DNA of 55,829 nucleotides, from NCBI GenBank assembly GCA_977017575.1, contig CDRNVI010000101.1, forward strand, positions 1 through 55,829, given 5' to 3'. Numbering within the stretch: position 1 is the first letter of the stretch; every line of letters begins with the position of its first letter. The DNA is from Paramoeba atlantica (taxonomy: Eukaryota > Discosea). The translations under genes were made by a program, and so were the position numbers. The notes below the pieces were generated by a model. The model searched no databases, was not told the origin of the DNA, and saw only the letters and a list, made by a program, of their open reading frames with translations. Below, in pieces: positions 19,461 to 28,490 of this stretch.

Positions 19461-20378
19461 CAGTGTTTTCAGTTCATCTTGCCCCCCCTCGGAATTTTGA
19501 GTTTTTTTGATCCGTTTTTGCTCATCTTTGCAGCATTGGAGAGATCTCGTTCCCCTAGCGAAGAGCTATGCCGCCTTTTTTTAATACAGACCCCCTGGTG
19601 CCGCCTGGGTCCAAAAAACACTGTTTTTTTAGGACGTTTTCTGTGTGCACAACCATTTTTTGCCACATTTGCCCCATTTTCTGTATATTTTACACATGTA
19701 CGTACGAGTGATAGTGTTCTAAATTGATATTTTGAAAGCTCTATGTCTAGTACCCTCTCTATTCCCTAGTTTTAGTAAACACCTCTACATTATTAAGATC
19801 AGACCCTCTAACCCCAAACAGGGGGAGTACATAGAACGATGTAATGTCAAAAGAGAAGACAACCCCACAATATGTGCAACACAATCTATTCCGTCCCTAT
19901 TAGACTTCGAAACGTGTTGCAAAACAATGGAAGCCATTCCAGATACTACACCCCCCCTGCTTGCGAGTTCCCCCAATTCTGGTACGCTTATCAGTTCCTT
20001 TTTCTAAGGCGAATGTTTTTGTACCGCAAAAAGAATTTGTACCCACTTTTCGCGAAGCGATTTTTTTTGGACTGAACAAAAATTCATAATTTTCCCAACT
20101 ATTGTACGTCAGGCTGCTGTACAGACTAGTTCTTTACCCTCATAGCTAACTTTTGGACACAAATTCCGTTTTTTGTTTCATTTTTCATAGGCAAAAAAAT
20201 GTCATTTTTAATTTTGGTAAACTTTCGGGTCATCCATGGGGCACCTGGGGTCTATGAAAAAAAAGCGGCAATGCTCTTCGATAGGGGAACAAGATCTCTC
20301 CAATGTGGCAAAGATGAGCAAAAACGGATATAGAAAATCAAAATTCCGAGGGGGGGGCAAGATCAACTGAAACCACTG
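19461..20378. mobile_element. 918-bp TA-flanked element with long TIRs
   Basis: The left terminus CAGTGTTTTCAGTTCATCTT after TA (19459-19460) and the right terminus AAGATCAACTGAAACCACTG before TA (20379-20380) are the ends of inverted repeats about 150 bp long and roughly 85-90% alike by eye. The interior (19620-20200) has no recognisable transposase. Partial relatives lie at 8440-8762 and 28130-28260. Confidence 0.7.
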
Positions 20379-20480
20379 TACATCTGATACGCGAACTAGA
20401 ATGAGAAGTACGCGTATTTCAGTATACTGATATTATACGTAGGGACTACAGGTAAGGGGCCGCGGGAATAGAAAAACTAT

Positions 20481-21140
20481 TCATAAATCACAATTTTCGT
20501 CTCCAAGAAGGATTGCAATTTGGAACTTTCCTCCAAGTTTAGGAGGCATTTTATCCAATATTACTCTACCTTCTAGGAGTTTGTTATCTCCCAACTTGAG
20601 TGTAGAAAGATTTTCCGGGAGGTACGACAAGTCCACGCTTCCAACAAAATTATTTCCCTTCAGATACAAGCTTACTAGAGTAGCGGGAAGAGACCGCAGG
20701 TCAATTGTCCCCGTCAAAAAATTGCTGCTGACGTCAAGGTATTTTAGACCAGGAGGCAATTGAGTAAGACACACGTCCCCTGATAATCTGTTACTTTCCA
20801 TCCATGCTGAAGTCATACGTCCGGGGAAAACAGTAAGATCTGGATTTCCTGTAAAAAGATTCCCACCGAGAAACAAACCAGCAAGATTTGAAAGCGGGGA
20901 GAGGTCACAAAGGTCGGTTCGTTCTCCAGACAGCGAGTTTTCTTCAATGTCAAACTCCGTAACGGAGCTCCATAACGCAGCGTTGCATGCTATACCTTTC
21001 CATTCACAAGCAGGTGTCAGTGAACTCCAACTTTGGTGTTGCGGGTGTATTCCACTAATGAGTCATTCCAGCCCCATCTCTTGCGGTAGATTTGAGCCAG
21101 AGACCTTGGCCGCACGCGACTTGTGTCTCACGGAATCCAT
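20481..21140 (-). pseudogene. LRR-family pseudogene, duplicate of the 11.6 kb gene
   Basis: Over most of its length it is almost base-for-base identical to 11597-12325. Differences that disable it: an Arg codon in the GMERLI block has become TGA (GLE-stop-L); about 60 bp covering the first LRR (between ACEWKGIAC and SSVTEFDIEEN) are lost and replaced by a short CATAACGCAG join; two bases are missing near 20510, which shifts the last residues. Its 3' flank (20425-20480) matches 9765-9845 without the transposons found there. Confidence 0.85.
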
Positions 21141-21406
21141 TGTAAAGTTCTACGAAATGGAGAAGAACGATTGTCCGAAAAAACATATTGAAAGCTGTTA
21201 TTTAAAAAGACTGTTTTACAAAATATTTTTTGTCGCGTGATAGGCTGATGTCAAAGAAAGTGCTCTATAATGGGAGCGAAGGACATTTTTGTTCGTTTGC
21301 AGAGTTAATGAGCAAACACATAAACAGATGTGGGACTGTAGATGTACATATCTGTATTCCAAAGGGGAACATAGATTAACTAAACAAAACGCTGTATAAC
21401 CCATCA
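21141..21406. other. Intergenic, nothing recognised
   Basis: Upstream of the dead LRR copy and downstream of the 110-aa gene. No element ends seen. Confidence 0.3.
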
Positions 21407-21739
21407 TTAGTCCTGCTCTTTCGGTTTTTTCTTCCACACCTTTTCCCATTTTTGTATCGCCTCCTCATCTTTAAAAGGGGCACGATACGCCGCCCACTGC
21501 CGATATCGCACCCACACATTGCCCCACGATAGAGCACATGCATCCACAATATTTTTGCCTTCCATTCTGGCCTCCTGTAAGCATTTTCGGTGATCCTCCT
21601 GGGCTTGTGTAAGCAGTGCAACTAAGGCATCGGAGGGTTTCATGTTATTTTGCTCCTCTTTCGAGACACCTCGCAAACCACCATCTACCGGATCGGGATA
21701 AAGCCGCGGATTCGTCTCGTCGATTTGACTGATTGGCAT
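21407..21739 (-). CDS. Conserved-looking 110-aa protein, function unknown
   Basis: This small ORF shares strand and spacing with the host genes around it. The sequence is soluble and helical in character (SDALVALLTQAQEDHRKCLQ, then a Trp-rich SWGNVWVRYRQWAAYR and a basic Lys-rich end), with Cys residues 15 positions apart, not the spacing of classical CHCH proteins. I do not recognise the family. Its Trp/Arg/Tyr-rich middle and charged ends would suit a small subunit of a larger complex, but that is only a guess. It may be a real gene because it is compositionally normal and unrelated to any repeat in the window. Confidence 0.5.
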   Translation of the reverse strand: MPISQIDETNPRLYPDPVDGGLRGVSKEEQNNMKPSDALVALLTQAQEDHRKCLQEARMEGKNIVDACALSWGNVWVRYRQWAAYRAPFKDEEAIQKWEKVWKKKPKEQD

Positions 21740-22164
21740 TACAACGAAGGACGAATTGTCTGAATGAAGAAAAGATGATTTAACACAAACTATTTAACAA
21801 GAAAAGTGCGATTACTTTTTATGTAGAACACCGAAGCGTTATTCTTTTGTCGCTTTTAGTCCTAGTAGGAAAAGTAATACAAACATCCCGAACAACACCT
21901 ATTTACAACGGAAAGAGTCTTTAAGACTAACAAAAAGAATATTATTAAAAGTAAGCAAAGCAAGAAATACAATGAAACGATGTTCAAAATAATCCAGGAT
22001 AGTAAGGCATGCTTTCTAGTGCAAAAATCGATTTACAACAAAACAGAATGTACGAAAAGGTTTCCTAAAGAATTACAGCATCTGCATTACATCCAAAGCA
22101 AAATGAGCTCGCAATAAATGGGCTTGCGATAAAATAAGCCAACTGCCCTTCATCCCCATCTGGG
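21740..22164. other. Intergenic, 3' side of the TBC-TLDc gene
   Basis: AT-rich, no repeats or ORFs of note. It should hold the 3' UTR of the TBC-TLDc gene and the 5' UTR of the 110-aa gene. Confidence 0.3.
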
Positions 22165-25100
22165 CTAGTCATACAGCGCAAATACCTCACATTGAATAAT
22201 GTGAAACTCATTTCTCACACAGCCCTGCACAAGGGGAGGGCTGCAAAAGGAGGGACAGCACTCCGTGGTGCCGGTGTGGAGGTCAGCGGCGAGACACAGG
22301 GCTGGACCGTAGCACGTTCCCTTCTCACTCACCTCCACACCACGGCTGTTACACGGTTGTTCGGTTTCCACTACCTCCTTATGGGGTAACCCTCCCGAAA
22401 CCTGCGCCTTCACAGCGCTGATGATGTTTGTGTTCACATCAGAACAAGCACCTAATTCTTGTTTGAAGATTGTCTTAATAGATCGGTTATCTTGTGAGAT
22501 GCATGGCGTCTCACTCGGTCCCGTCATATCCTTCGCGGGATCTACAAGATTGGCTCCACAGGAGTCTTTGTCTTGCGAGATGAATTCTGTCTCACCAGGA
22601 TAAATATTATCCTTTGTTAGATTGGCTCTACAAGAGTCGTTTTCCTCTTGTGAGATGAATTCACCAGGACGCCTCATGTCCTTTGCTCGACTTGACCCAC
22701 AAGAGTCTTTTTTATCCTGTGAGGGGAGTCGATGCAACGAAGGGGATGGTGTTCCCCGGGAGCTGTGCTTTCCAATGGAAAGGGTTTGAGGGGCGCATCG
22801 AAGCACCCCGGGCTCTGCCGCAACAAAGCGCTGCGCATGAGGAAAAAGGGTAAAGACTAAACCGTGTTCTGGAAAGGAACCTTTTTCGGGTGGGATGGGC
22901 CTTGGAGAATCTAAGCAAAAGGGAGAGGATGGAGAGGGCGTGTCGATGGGTTTCTGGGGTCGGGGCAGAGGCGAACGTGCAGGGCTGAGACTGGGATTAT
23001 GAGGGCTTCGGGTCAGGGAACACTCAAAGGTTCCAGGAAGGATGGCGCCGATAAGAACCCGACGGGTTTTAGGAGGAACGGTTTCTTTTTTGGAATTTGA
23101 GTCGTGTTCGGATGGCTCCAAGATTCTTTCAGTAGAACTCGGTTTTGTTGCGTCTTCTGTTGTTTCCAAAATTCGGACACCTTTTTCAAAAACTCGTGGA
23201 GGAGACTTTGGGACGTATGGAAGTGAAGAATCAAACGGGAAAGAAGAAAACTCCGAAGCTGATTTGGATTTCAAATTCTCTGTTTTGTCATAAGATTTGC
23301 TTTCAGTATTCAGATCAGCACGTATCTCCGTATGCTTCGGCGTGGCATGAAGCAAAAGTAACGTACTGACAACTCCTTTCTTTCGAGCTTTTTTCATACT
23401 CTCGTTAAGTGTTTTTATACGCGCGTAAAGTGTATGAAGAGACCATCCATGTACCGATGTGCTGTACGCTAACGCAAGCGTATGGCCACAGGAAAATCCG
23501 AGTGAGTCATACCAGAGCACAAAAAGATCCTCCCAAATCATTGGTGTAGTAAGAATTACGCTTTCTCCCTCAATTTCGGGGCGATTGGAAATGGAGAGAC
23601 GACCAACGCCTCTTCGAAGTTCATCCCAAAGTGTGCTTGCAGATTTTGACGTAAATGAATCGGGATCTCGATGGTAATCGCTGCACGTGCGAGATGAAGA
23701 AACTTTCGAGGAGTGTTGCTCTACGTCTTGATGCTCTTCTAAGGTCAGTAATTCTCGTCGGCTCAATTTCCATTTGTAAGAACGAGTCATGAAAGTATCC
23801 CAGTATTCCTTTGCGAAGGTCTTCTTTTTTGCAAGCTCCAGAAGAGAAGACACAGAGCGACAAGTGGGTAAGTGTTCAGCGAAATCAACTGTCAGCGTTA
23901 GAGCGAAGCGAAGTAACACTTTGACACCTTCATTTAAGTACGCATCAAATAGGTGTACCGCATAGTGTAATGGGAAAACCGTCGTAAACATTGTACACAA
24001 CAAATGATGCAGCAAATGGGCAAGATCCACACGATGTGCGACAAATAACGATGCAGTGCGAGCGCTTTTATAAGACACTAAGGCTGGAAAGCTGCACAAC
24101 GTTTTTGTATAGCTCGTAAAACACACTGGAAGATAATACACTGCTTCGTTTCGCCAAGGCAGCTTCGAGACACGAATCATTCCTACAATACTCGAAAGAG
24201 CCTCCTCGGGAGATAGAAACAAAAGGAGTAAGGAGAGAGCGACGGGTAACATGGGAGCGCAATGTATTTCTGGAAACTTATGTGCCACCACCCCAAGTAA
24301 GAGCTTGAAAATCTTTTCTCCATAACTCGTGAGCCACTTAGCTACCTGGGTAAGATCATGCAATGCAAAACAAGGTGTTTTGCGGGGACAAAAATCTGGA
24401 AATCGTTGCAATAAATTTTCCCAATGATAGGTTTGACTTAGCGCGACATCGAAATAGTGGGGCCGCGTGTCCAGCATTTGCCGGGCTTGTGTGAGTGTAA
24501 GCCAAACCGGCCTGCGAAATACGAAAGGGATCCCATCACGGATTAGTTTTTTCCACTGTACCTCTTTGTAATTCACGACGGGGGCCGTATTTTTTTCAAA
24601 GCGTGCTGACCAAATTGCCTTCCGAGCTTCTTCTGTTTCTGAGGCTGTTGCCGGATAGGTCGCAAAAAAGTAGTTCACATCGACTTGAGCAACTTGGAGT
24701 TGGTGTTCACGTTTAATATTTTGAAGCGAATGAGAAGGAAGAGATCCTTCTTTTACGTCTTCCAAGCTCTGACTAGGCTTACGATGGAAAGGCATGAGTA
24801 GAGAAAACGATCTACGTGGTCGGGTTGCGCAGGAAATTTTCGAGGATTCCTTCTCGACATTTGTTTGAGGGAAAGCAGAAAAATTCTGGATATGTTCGTT
24901 GTGTTCATCTTTTCTTCGCGGGTTCAGCACACTAGTTTTTCTTCTGGGTTTCGGATACTGTGATTTGATTCCAGGTCCAGGCAGAGATTTCGAGGAGGCG
25001 TTGTATTTTAATGCTTCATTTCCCGGCTCTAAATTTGATTCCCACGCGCATGAATGTTCAATCATTTCCCAAACCAATACAATCGAGTTATGGACAAAGC

Positions 25101-25872
25101 ACTCAGAAGGAATCACCCAAGAGTTACGTTTCGTCAATCGTACGTAACCTTTGTGCGTGGAATCAAAATAGCGAAGCGCAGACGAAGTTGGTAGATTGGC
25201 TGCTCCATGGAAATTTGTGTTCTCTGCGACACGTTCTGTAAAAGGATCTGTGTTTGAATGATCTTGATCTATATACAACTTGTCAGAAATTACATTTTCA
25301 ACGTCGGCAAACGAAATCTGACACTCGTTCGAAGATTGCAGCTTACTCCGTAGCAAATGTCTTCGAATGCAGTGCGCGTTGTGGAGATTTTCATTCTGGT
25401 AGCACAACTCCACATCAAAAATATTTACAACCTTTGGGGTGATATGAAATACTTTATCCGGTTCATGAGATGTGGGCCTTGAAGACGTGATGAAGTCTGA
25501 GTCTTGAATATCTGTGAGCGGGTTTATTCCGGTGGCATTATTTTGATAAAGCCGCGATTGCTGAAACATGTTCAGATATTCCTGCGGACGCTTAATTTCG
25601 ATCCAACCAGTGGAATCATTTACGAAAATAGACTGTAGAGGCTGAAAGTGAAGCAGAAGTTCGTCTTCGAAAAGCACGTTAAGGAAGAGGTCATGGGATA
25701 GTATGTGAGAGGTGGTGGCTGGGTCAAACTGTTCGGATCTCGTGTGCTCTTCTATTTTTGATTCATCAACTGAAATCGATAACGTGCGCTGAATCACTCG
25801 AACAAAATCTTCGTCGAATTCATCAAATACACGGAGCAAAACGGAAATGTGAATCTCATCTTTGAGAGGCAT
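22165..25872 (-). CDS. TBC-TLDc domain protein (TBC1D24-like)
   Basis: A 1235-aa protein. Residues ~440-690 form a Rab-GAP TBC domain, opening with WKKLIRDGIPFVFRRPVW, the canonical first TBC motif. I see neither the IxxDxxR arginine finger nor the YxQ motif, so GAP activity is doubtful, as in animal TBC1D24/Skywalker, whose TBC binds phosphoinositides. Residues ~790-1235 form a TLDc domain in pieces: LALAYSTSVHGWSLHTLYAR, VLIGAILPGTFE (the FGAF strand), GLVFTLFPHAQRF, and a good C-terminal end, NEFHIIQCEVFALYD. Between them are long Ser/Pro-rich insertions, one with three imperfect ~25-aa repeats (SCGSSRAKDM, SCRANLTKDN, SCGANLVDPAKDM, residues 1052-1130). The N-terminal 400 residues are unassigned. 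TBC plus TLDc suggests a role in vesicle traffic or oxidative stress response at membranes. Confidence 0.85.
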   Translation of the reverse strand: MPLKDEIHISVLLRVFDEFDEDFVRVIQRTLSISVDESKIEEHTRSEQFDPATTSHILSHDLFLNVLFEDELLLHFQPLQSIFVNDSTGWIEIKRPQEYLNMFQQSRLYQNNATGINPLTDIQDSDFITSSRPTSHEPDKVFHITPKVVNIFDVELCYQNENLHNAHCIRRHLLRSKLQSSNECQISFADVENVISDKLYIDQDHSNTDPFTERVAENTNFHGAANLPTSSALRYFDSTHKGYVRLTKRNSWVIPSECFVHNSIVLVWEMIEHSCAWESNLEPGNEALKYNASSKSLPGPGIKSQYPKPRRKTSVLNPRRKDEHNEHIQNFSAFPQTNVEKESSKISCATRPRRSFSLLMPFHRKPSQSLEDVKEGSLPSHSLQNIKREHQLQVAQVDVNYFFATYPATASETEEARKAIWSARFEKNTAPVVNYKEVQWKKLIRDGIPFVFRRPVWLTLTQARQMLDTRPHYFDVALSQTYHWENLLQRFPDFCPRKTPCFALHDLTQVAKWLTSYGEKIFKLLLGVVAHKFPEIHCAPMLPVALSLLLLFLSPEEALSSIVGMIRVSKLPWRNEAVYYLPVCFTSYTKTLCSFPALVSYKSARTASLFVAHRVDLAHLLHHLLCTMFTTVFPLHYAVHLFDAYLNEGVKVLLRFALTLTVDFAEHLPTCRSVSSLLELAKKKTFAKEYWDTFMTRSYKWKLSRRELLTLEEHQDVEQHSSKVSSSRTCSDYHRDPDSFTSKSASTLWDELRRGVGRLSISNRPEIEGESVILTTPMIWEDLFVLWYDSLGFSCGHTLALAYSTSVHGWSLHTLYARIKTLNESMKKARKKGVVSTLLLLHATPKHTEIRADLNTESKSYDKTENLKSKSASEFSSFPFDSSLPYVPKSPPRVFEKGVRILETTEDATKPSSTERILEPSEHDSNSKKETVPPKTRRVLIGAILPGTFECSLTRSPHNPSLSPARSPLPRPQKPIDTPSPSSPFCLDSPRPIPPEKGSFPEHGLVFTLFPHAQRFVAAEPGVLRCAPQTLSIGKHSSRGTPSPSLHRLPSQDKKDSCGSSRAKDMRRPGEFISQEENDSCRANLTKDNIYPGETEFISQDKDSCGANLVDPAKDMTGPSETPCISQDNRSIKTIFKQELGACSDVNTNIISAVKAQVSGGLPHKEVVETEQPCNSRGVEVSEKGTCYGPALCLAADLHTGTTECCPSFCSPPLVQGCVRNEFHIIQCEVFALYD

Positions 25873-26202
25873 TTCGGAGTAATTGTTCGAAAAACAAATC
25901 TTCTCTTGAGAGCAAATTTCGTAAAAATGAAAAGAATAGAGATTTCTGAATTATTCCTCTTCTCAATATGATCCTCTATCTCAATACAAAATACTACAAA
26001 AGTGCACTTAATCCATTTTCATTCAACAGTATCTTAATCAAACTTATCCAGCTTTAACAGTATCCCTCATAAATTTGTATCCAGAGCTGCTTTCTTCATT
26101 TCTTCCTTTCGCTATTTCCACTTCTTCATTGTTTTCTTTATTTCTCAACTTCTCCCTCTTTCATCTCCACCCTTCCTCCCCACCCCTTCCTTCCCCCTCT
26201 CC
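25873..26202. other. Intergenic between TBC-TLDc and eS17
   Basis: Pyrimidine-rich on the plus strand (26090-26200), so purine-rich on the coding strand. It is the 3' flank of the eS17 gene. No element ends seen. Confidence 0.4.
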
Positions 26203-26724
26203 TCACCGTCTTCCTCCTCCCCTCCCTCCTTTCCCTCCCCCCCTCCCCCCTTGTCGAGCATACCCCCCCTGTCCCCTCCCCGCGGCGGACTGCGGCATCG
26301 CCACACTCACCCCCGCCTCCCCCGCCCCCCCGTGCTGTCCCCCGCGCTCCCCCGCCGCGCGCTGCACGGTGCTGGGGCGGGAGCACGGCAGCCCCTCGAC
26401 CATCTTCCACGTCTCCTCATCCACCACGATCCCGGAGGTGGCGGTCTGGTCCACGATGGAGACCTCGGGGACGTAGTCCATCCGCTTCTCCCGCTCCTCC
26501 TCCTGGAGCCTCAGCGAGATGCCGCGGACGGGCCCGAGCGCGATGCGTTTGATCAGGTGGGTGGTGTACCCGGTGATCTTGTTCCGCAGGCGCCGGGAGG
26601 GGATAGTCCCGATGTCGAGGAGGATGCGCTTGTTGGTGTAGTAGTCCCGGGTGAGTTTGGGGTAGTACCGCTCGACAATGAGCCGGGAGGCACGTTTGAT
26701 GGTCTTGGTACGGACTTTGCCCAT
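26203..26724 (-). CDS. RPS17: 40S ribosomal protein eS17
   Basis: A component of the small ribosomal subunit. The start MGKVRTKTIKRASRLIVERY matches eS17 of other eukaryotes exactly in layout, as do TNKRILLDIGTIPSRRLRNK and GPVRGISLRLQEEEREKRMD, then YVPEVSIVDQ. The frame is open for 61 codons upstream (pyrimidine-derived Phe/Leu/Ser), but the conserved MGKVRTK and comparison with the family fix the start at 26724. Conserved sequence ends around residue 115; beyond it a ~50-aa Gly/Arg-rich tail (GGQHGGAGEAGVS, then RGGGKGGRGGGRR) makes the protein 173 aa instead of the usual ~130-145. The coding region is much more GC-rich than its surroundings, as expected for biased codon use in a highly expressed gene. 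Confidence 0.95.
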   Translation of the reverse strand: MGKVRTKTIKRASRLIVERYYPKLTRDYYTNKRILLDIGTIPSRRLRNKITGYTTHLIKRIALGPVRGISLRLQEEEREKRMDYVPEVSIVDQTATSGIVVDEETWKMVEGLPCSRPSTVQRAAGERGGQHGGAGEAGVSVAMPQSAAGRGQGGYARQGGRGGGKGGRGGGRR

Positions 26725-26890
26725 GGTGGAGGGGAAAAAAGTAGAGTAGGTAAGAAAGTAAAGAATGTGAAAAAAGGTGCAAAAATAGAGGAAGAGAACA
26801 TTATGGAAAATAAAAGAGTAGAGAACAGAAAATGCGAAAAACAGAAAATAGAACGAAAATGCTACCCTGTAAGTTACACTTCCAGAACGT

Positions 26891-27499
26891 TTATTGAAGT
26901 GGAGCATACTCTATCCATGATGCAGGAATCTTCCAACATGCTTGAGTAGGCATGTGACTTCGAGCTATCTTTCCACGAAGTCCAGGATTCCCCGTTATGT
27001 CGAATGCAGCAGTAGGCTTCATAAGAGTCGTGTGCTGCAAACACGAAAGATCCACAAATCCGGTGAATCTACAACTGGATACATTTAACACATCAATGTT
27101 AGGCGGAAGATGGGCAAAGTCTGGCTCCCCTGTAAAAAAATTGTGTTGAAGCCACATGCACGTCAAAGGCTGAGGTAAGGTTGTGAAGTCAACATCGCCA
27201 CCCAACCGATTCATCAGCAGCCGGGCTTGTTGTATCGTACGCGGTAAATACAGCCAATGTAATGTCCCATTCAGTTCACGTTGACGCCATCTTAAATCAA
27301 CTATACTCTTAGATTTGTCACATTCCACGCCGTCCCACTCGCAGGCAGCCGTATGCGTATCCCATGAGGGGTGCGGGTTCTTAACATCACGGACAAATTT
27401 AGCAAGTTCGTATTCCTGCGGCAGAGCAACGCCCTTTACCTTACCTGCACGTGCTGCTGAGGGTGCAACGTCGGCTGCCTCATACAATAGGAGTGACAT
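26891..27499 (-). CDS. LRR-family protein, subfamily B
   Basis: An intact 202-aa ORF, start MSLLLYEAADVAPSAARAGK. The family block GKVKGVALPQEYELAKFVRD is followed by the cap ACEWDGVEC (C53, C60). Then LRR units LPRTIQQARLLMNRLGG, LPQPLTCMWLQHNFFTG and LPPNIDVLNVSSCRFTG; the end is GNPGLRGKIARSHMPTQACW. It is shorter than the 11.6 kb type by one or two repeats and differs in its C-terminus (QACWKIPASWIE). It shares this architecture with 31.3 kb and the broken copies at 37.5-45.5 kb, so it marks a second subfamily. There is no clear signal peptide. It lies directly upstream of eS17 in coding orientation. Confidence 0.8.
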   Translation of the reverse strand: MSLLLYEAADVAPSAARAGKVKGVALPQEYELAKFVRDVKNPHPSWDTHTAACEWDGVECDKSKSIVDLRWRQRELNGTLHWLYLPRTIQQARLLMNRLGGDVDFTTLPQPLTCMWLQHNFFTGEPDFAHLPPNIDVLNVSSCRFTGFVDLSCLQHTTLMKPTAAFDITGNPGLRGKIARSHMPTQACWKIPASWIEYAPLQ

Positions 27500-27583
27500 G
27501 GATACCTTAATTCTATGGGGATACCATTGATATTAATTTGAACTAGAAAGGTTCTAATTAAAAAAATCTAATTGAATAATGTA

Positions 27584-27762
27584 CTGCCCCCCCGTTTAAG
27601 TGTACCTCGCTTTCCGTGAAAGGTGCGCTTAAACGGGGGGGGTCTGAATCAGTACATAAAAAAGATTTGGCGCCGCTTCGCGGCGCCGAAGTCTGCACCT
27701 CAACTCTATGTGCGCTTAAACGGGGGCGTCTGACCGGGTGCGCTTAGGGGGAGGGGGGACAG
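27584..27762. mobile_element. 179-bp TA-flanked MITE (GCGCTTAAAC family)
   Basis: The left end CTGCCCCCCCGTTTAAGTGT follows TA 27582-27583 and the right end GTGCGCTTAGGGGGAGGGGG (then GACAG) precedes TA 27763-27764. Internal tags GCGCTTAAACGGGGGGGTCT (27628) and GCGCTTAAACGGGGGCGTCT (27713) and the hairpin GCGCCGCTTCGCGGCGC (27671) show the shared layout of the G-run elements. This short copy displays the scheme best. Confidence 0.75.
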
Positions 27763-28490
27763 TAATCGAAAAAAAAGTTTCTGATGATCGCTTACTTAGT
27801 AATGCAGAAAATGCCGATCAGTAAGAACTAATACGTGATTTAAACTTTGTAGATTAGTACCCAGAATGTCCGCCGTCATTTTCTAATTCGGAGTCTTTTG
27901 TGTTTAGGGTTTGTAGGTCTTGTTTTCACAGTTTCACAAAAGGGAAAAATGTACGTGAGGGATACAAATTTGCTAAACATCATGTTTTATATTCCATGAG
28001 AGCTCTAAGGAGCCATTAAAAAAGAAATGCAGCAAGGCTATTAGCTATGAGGACGAGATTCATCAAACGCGATTAAAACGAGCAAAAATGCAAAGGACAT
28101 AATTTCATAAAACATAAAAAAATGCAAAAAAATGGGTGCGCTCCAGAAAAATGGTATCAAAAAACCAGTTTTTTTTGGACCTAGGGGGTCCCAGGGGGTC
28201 CCTATGAAAAAAAGGCGGCAAAGGCCTTCGCCAGGAAAACCTTCCCGACCCGTCTCCGAAACACACAACTCGCAGACAATTCAACATCCCTTTTTGTTCT
28301 CCAAAATCAGAAAACCTTTCTTTTAAGTAGTTCCGGAAGCATTCTCCAGTCGCTTCCGGTCCCCTAGAAAAAAGGTCGGGGTGTGTCCATTAGCTGAAAC
28401 AATTTGGCACAGGATTGCAGGAGCGGGTTACATGGGTTCTAATGTCCCAGCCTTTATGGACGCTATCTTTAGCGTCCATAAAGTCTTTTG
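27763..28490. other. Intergenic with repeat scraps and a hairpin
   Basis: 28130-28260 resembles the interior of the 918-bp element at 19.5 kb (runs such as GACCTAGGGGGTCCCAGGGG and TATGAAAAAAAGGCGGCAAA). At 28453-28482 the arms TTTATGGACGCT and AGCGTCCATAAA form a perfect 12-bp hairpin eight bases before the LINE copy 1 junction. No gene seen. Confidence 0.5.

Noticed and set aside
26251-26949. Long plus-strand ORF opposite eS17
   Set aside because: A shadow of the GC-biased eS17 coding region; no domain.
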